Position numbers and translations under genes: made by a program. A DNA stretch of 34,316 bases from an uncultured Bacteroidales bacterium (GTDB lineage: Bacteria; Bacteroidota; Bacteroidia; Bacteroidales; Paludibacteraceae): positions 1 to 34,316 of the forward strand of contig CALUOH010000068.1 of NCBI GenBank assembly GCA_944322025.1, read 5' to 3'. The notes under the pieces were generated by a model. It worked only from the letters and a program-made list of their open reading frames with translations, was not told the DNA's origin and made no database searches. This document shows positions 32,836 through 34,316 of the stretch, in pieces. Numbering within the stretch: the stretch's first letter is position 1; each line of letters opens with the position of its first letter.

Positions 32836-33726
32836 ATGAGATGTGCGATAACCATATTGACTATTCTGGTGTGCCTGTCGGTGGAGGCGCAGAAGATGCT
32901 TGTTCCGGGCTTCGAGATGTTCAATGACCGTTTCGAGGGGGCAGTGCGGAAAGTGACGGAGACAGAGCAGATGAATGTGTACGAGGAAGGTGTACCGACA
33001 GATGTGGAGACCATGCGCATCTATCGTTATGACCGCGACGGACGTCTGCTGAATTACGAGGAGCGGCGGGAGGTGTATGCGCCTATGAGAGGGGGAGTAG
33101 GATGGATGGAGTATCGGGCGAAGTATGACGGAGAGAGACTGGTTCGGGTAGATGTATATGATACATACGAATGGGTCAGCGCATCGCATTTCATGTATGA
33201 CTGTCTCGGGCGGATGGTTCGCGTGGAGCGGTATGAGTATTCGCCTGACCCGTATGAGGAGTTCACCGAGATGATGACCGCCGCGACAGTATTTGCATAT
33301 GACAGTAACGGCAGAGCAGGGATAGTGGCTACATTCATGACTGATAATAGCGTGATGCTCGACAGGTATGAATATGATACTTGCGGGTGCGTGGCGCGTG
33401 TCGTGAGTCAGGTGTATTCTGGAGATTCTCTGCTGTGGCACACAGTGACGGAATATGAGAACGACAGCCTTTGCAATGTGCTGTCGGAGTATGAGGCATG
33501 GCCTATGACGGGGCAGTCACGCCTCACATCGTATTGGCATGACGGTCACGGCAATATAGTAAAGATGCTGTATGCCGATGAGAATGACAATGTGCAAACT
33601 AATATAGTGGAATACACATACGACAGTGCGGGCAACTGGGTGCGTAAACACGAGACATCAGGCGGTTATACGGTTCTTGATTCAAAACGGAGAATAAGAT
33701 ATTACAAGGAAAAGGTAACAGATTGA
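32836..33726 (+). CDS. Secreted YD-repeat-like protein, unknown function
   Basis: 296 aa from ATG 32836 (MRCAITILTILVCLSVEAQK), which gives a clean signal peptide cut near residue 18; the ATG at 32794 would place 14 residues ahead of it. The mature protein repeats a Y-D-x-x-G-R/N-x-x-x motif at least five times: YRYDRDGRLLNYEE, YDCLGRMVRVERYEY, YDSNGRAGIVATF, WHDGHGNIVKML and YTYDSAGNWVRKHE. This resembles the YD/RHS beta-strand repeat, short and without a C-terminal toxin. It should be periplasmic or surface-exposed. The position between pyrD and pyrF (50-nt and 18-nt gaps) suggests co-transcription. Function cannot be inferred. Confidence 0.75.
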   Translation: MRCAITILTILVCLSVEAQKMLVPGFEMFNDRFEGAVRKVTETEQMNVYEEGVPTDVETMRIYRYDRDGRLLNYEERREVYAPMRGGVGWMEYRAKYDGERLVRVDVYDTYEWVSASHFMYDCLGRMVRVERYEYSPDPYEEFTEMMTAATVFAYDSNGRAGIVATFMTDNSVMLDRYEYDTCGCVARVVSQVYSGDSLLWHTVTEYENDSLCNVLSEYEAWPMTGQSRLTSYWHDGHGNIVKMLYADENDNVQTNIVEYTYDSAGNWVRKHETSGGYTVLDSKRRIRYYKEKVTD

Positions 33727-33744
33727 TAACCATATATTAATGCG

Positions 33745-34316
33745 ATGAGTAAGAGAGATGTGATTATAGCCTGTGATTTCAGCAGCGCGGAGGAGACGAT
33801 GAAGTTCCTCGACAAGTTCAGAGAGGAGAAACCGTTTGTGAAAATAGGCATGGAGCTCTACTATGCTGAGGGGCCGTCGATAGTGCGCGAGATAAAGCGG
33901 CGTGGCCACCGCATATTCCTCGACCTGAAACTGCACGACATACCGAACACGGTGAAGAAAGCAATGGCGGTATTGAGCCGTCTCGATGTAGACATGTGCA
34001 ACCTCCATGCGGCGGGAACGATAGACATGATGCGCGCCGCGCTCGAAGGGCTGACACGTGCGGACGGCACACGCCCGCTGCTCATCGCCGTCACGCAGCT
34101 CACGTCGACAAGCGAGGAGCGTATGCAGAAAGAGTTGCTGATTAACGCCTCTATAAACGATACGGTTGTGAAATACGCCAGCAATGCCAAGGAAGCCGGA
34201 CTGGACGGCGTGGTATGCTCCCCGCTTGAGGCCGGCATGGTGAAAGAGGCTTGTGGCGTGGACTTCTTGACCGTCACGCCGGGCATACGCTTTGCCGATG
34301 GCGAAGTCGGTGACCA
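33745..34316 (+). CDS. pyrF: Orotidine 5'-phosphate decarboxylase, partial at right edge
   Basis: The first 190 codons are visible; the 3' end lies outside the window. Decarboxylates OMP to UMP, the last step of the pathway. The signature IFLDLKLHDIPNTV holds the catalytic D-x-K-x-x-D (Asp 60, Lys 62, Asp 65), and MSKRDVIIACDFSS is the family N-terminus. The spacing and the motif HAAGTIDMM followed by AVTQLTSTSEE and TVTPGIRFADGE indicate the short bacterial type. It starts 18 nt after the YD-repeat-like gene, so it is in the same transcript. Confidence 0.95.
   Translation, partial: MSKRDVIIACDFSSAEETMKFLDKFREEKPFVKIGMELYYAEGPSIVREIKRRGHRIFLDLKLHDIPNTVKKAMAVLSRLDVDMCNLHAAGTIDMMRAALEGLTRADGTRPLLIAVTQLTSTSEERMQKELLINASINDTVVKYASNAKEAGLDGVVCSPLEAGMVKEACGVDFLTVTPGIRFADGEVGD

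Noticed and set aside
31815..33020. Minus-strand frame of about 400 codons opposite pyrD
   Set aside because: Antisense shadow of pyrD and the following gene; His/Arg/Ser-rich, no motif.

Overview
The window is a chromosomal segment from a Bacteroidota bacterium, most likely order Bacteroidales. Three things support this: a complete type IX secretion/gliding core (PorP/SprF-like, GldK, GldL, GldM, GldN); repeated Bacteroidota-type promoters (TTTG or TTG, about 20 nt, then TAnnTTTG) with little Shine-Dalgarno signal; and Bacteroidales-type families such as DUF4827 lipoproteins and the DUF2027-Smr protein. I do not assign a genus.

Layout. 1-850: minus-strand, phage-like coding remnants with a broken 5' end, beyond the terminator of a minus-strand tRNA-Arg(TCT). 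1232-3701: DUF4827 lipoprotein, phosphoglucosamine mutase (glmM) and coaD. 3702-4329: a 430-bp non-coding stretch with an interspersed repeat, then tRNA-Leu(TAG) between its own promoter and terminator. 4358-10946 (minus): a tetR-tolC-adaptor-RND-PII-like efflux operon with a palindrome over its putative promoter. 11257-12540 (minus): DEAD-box RNA helicase. 12541-13232: a 690-bp non-coding stretch with a short tandem repeat and a second copy of the interspersed repeat. 13233-14996: methyltransferase-like protein, cobalamin adenosyltransferase and a DUF2795 protein. 15085-21024: the type IX secretion operon. 21246-23290: class A beta-lactamase and the DUF2027-Smr protein. 23523-34316: a pyrimidine biosynthesis region with pyrC, carA, carB, pyrK, pyrD and the start of pyrF. 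It is interleaved with a minus-strand DUF1648 membrane protein, a small unknown gene overlapping both pyrK and pyrD, and a secreted YD-repeat-like protein before pyrF.

How the genes work together. CarAB makes carbamoyl phosphate, PyrC closes the dihydroorotate ring, PyrD with PyrK oxidises it, and PyrF makes UMP. pyrB/pyrI and pyrE are not in the window. GldL and GldM form the proton-powered motor that drives the GldK/GldN ring, and PorP/SprF-like proteins sit in the outer membrane with it. The efflux operon encodes a full tripartite pump plus its probable TetR repressor.

The least explained signals are in non-coding DNA. (i) The pyrC leader has a good promoter, a 42-codon ORF ending inside an intrinsic terminator hairpin, and a second terminator-like hairpin before pyrC, which resembles pyrBI-style attenuation. 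(ii) A diverged intergenic repeat with the core CCTCCCGCTACCCTCAACCA occurs four times. (iii) There are inverted repeats upstream of the efflux operon, the beta-lactamase and carA.
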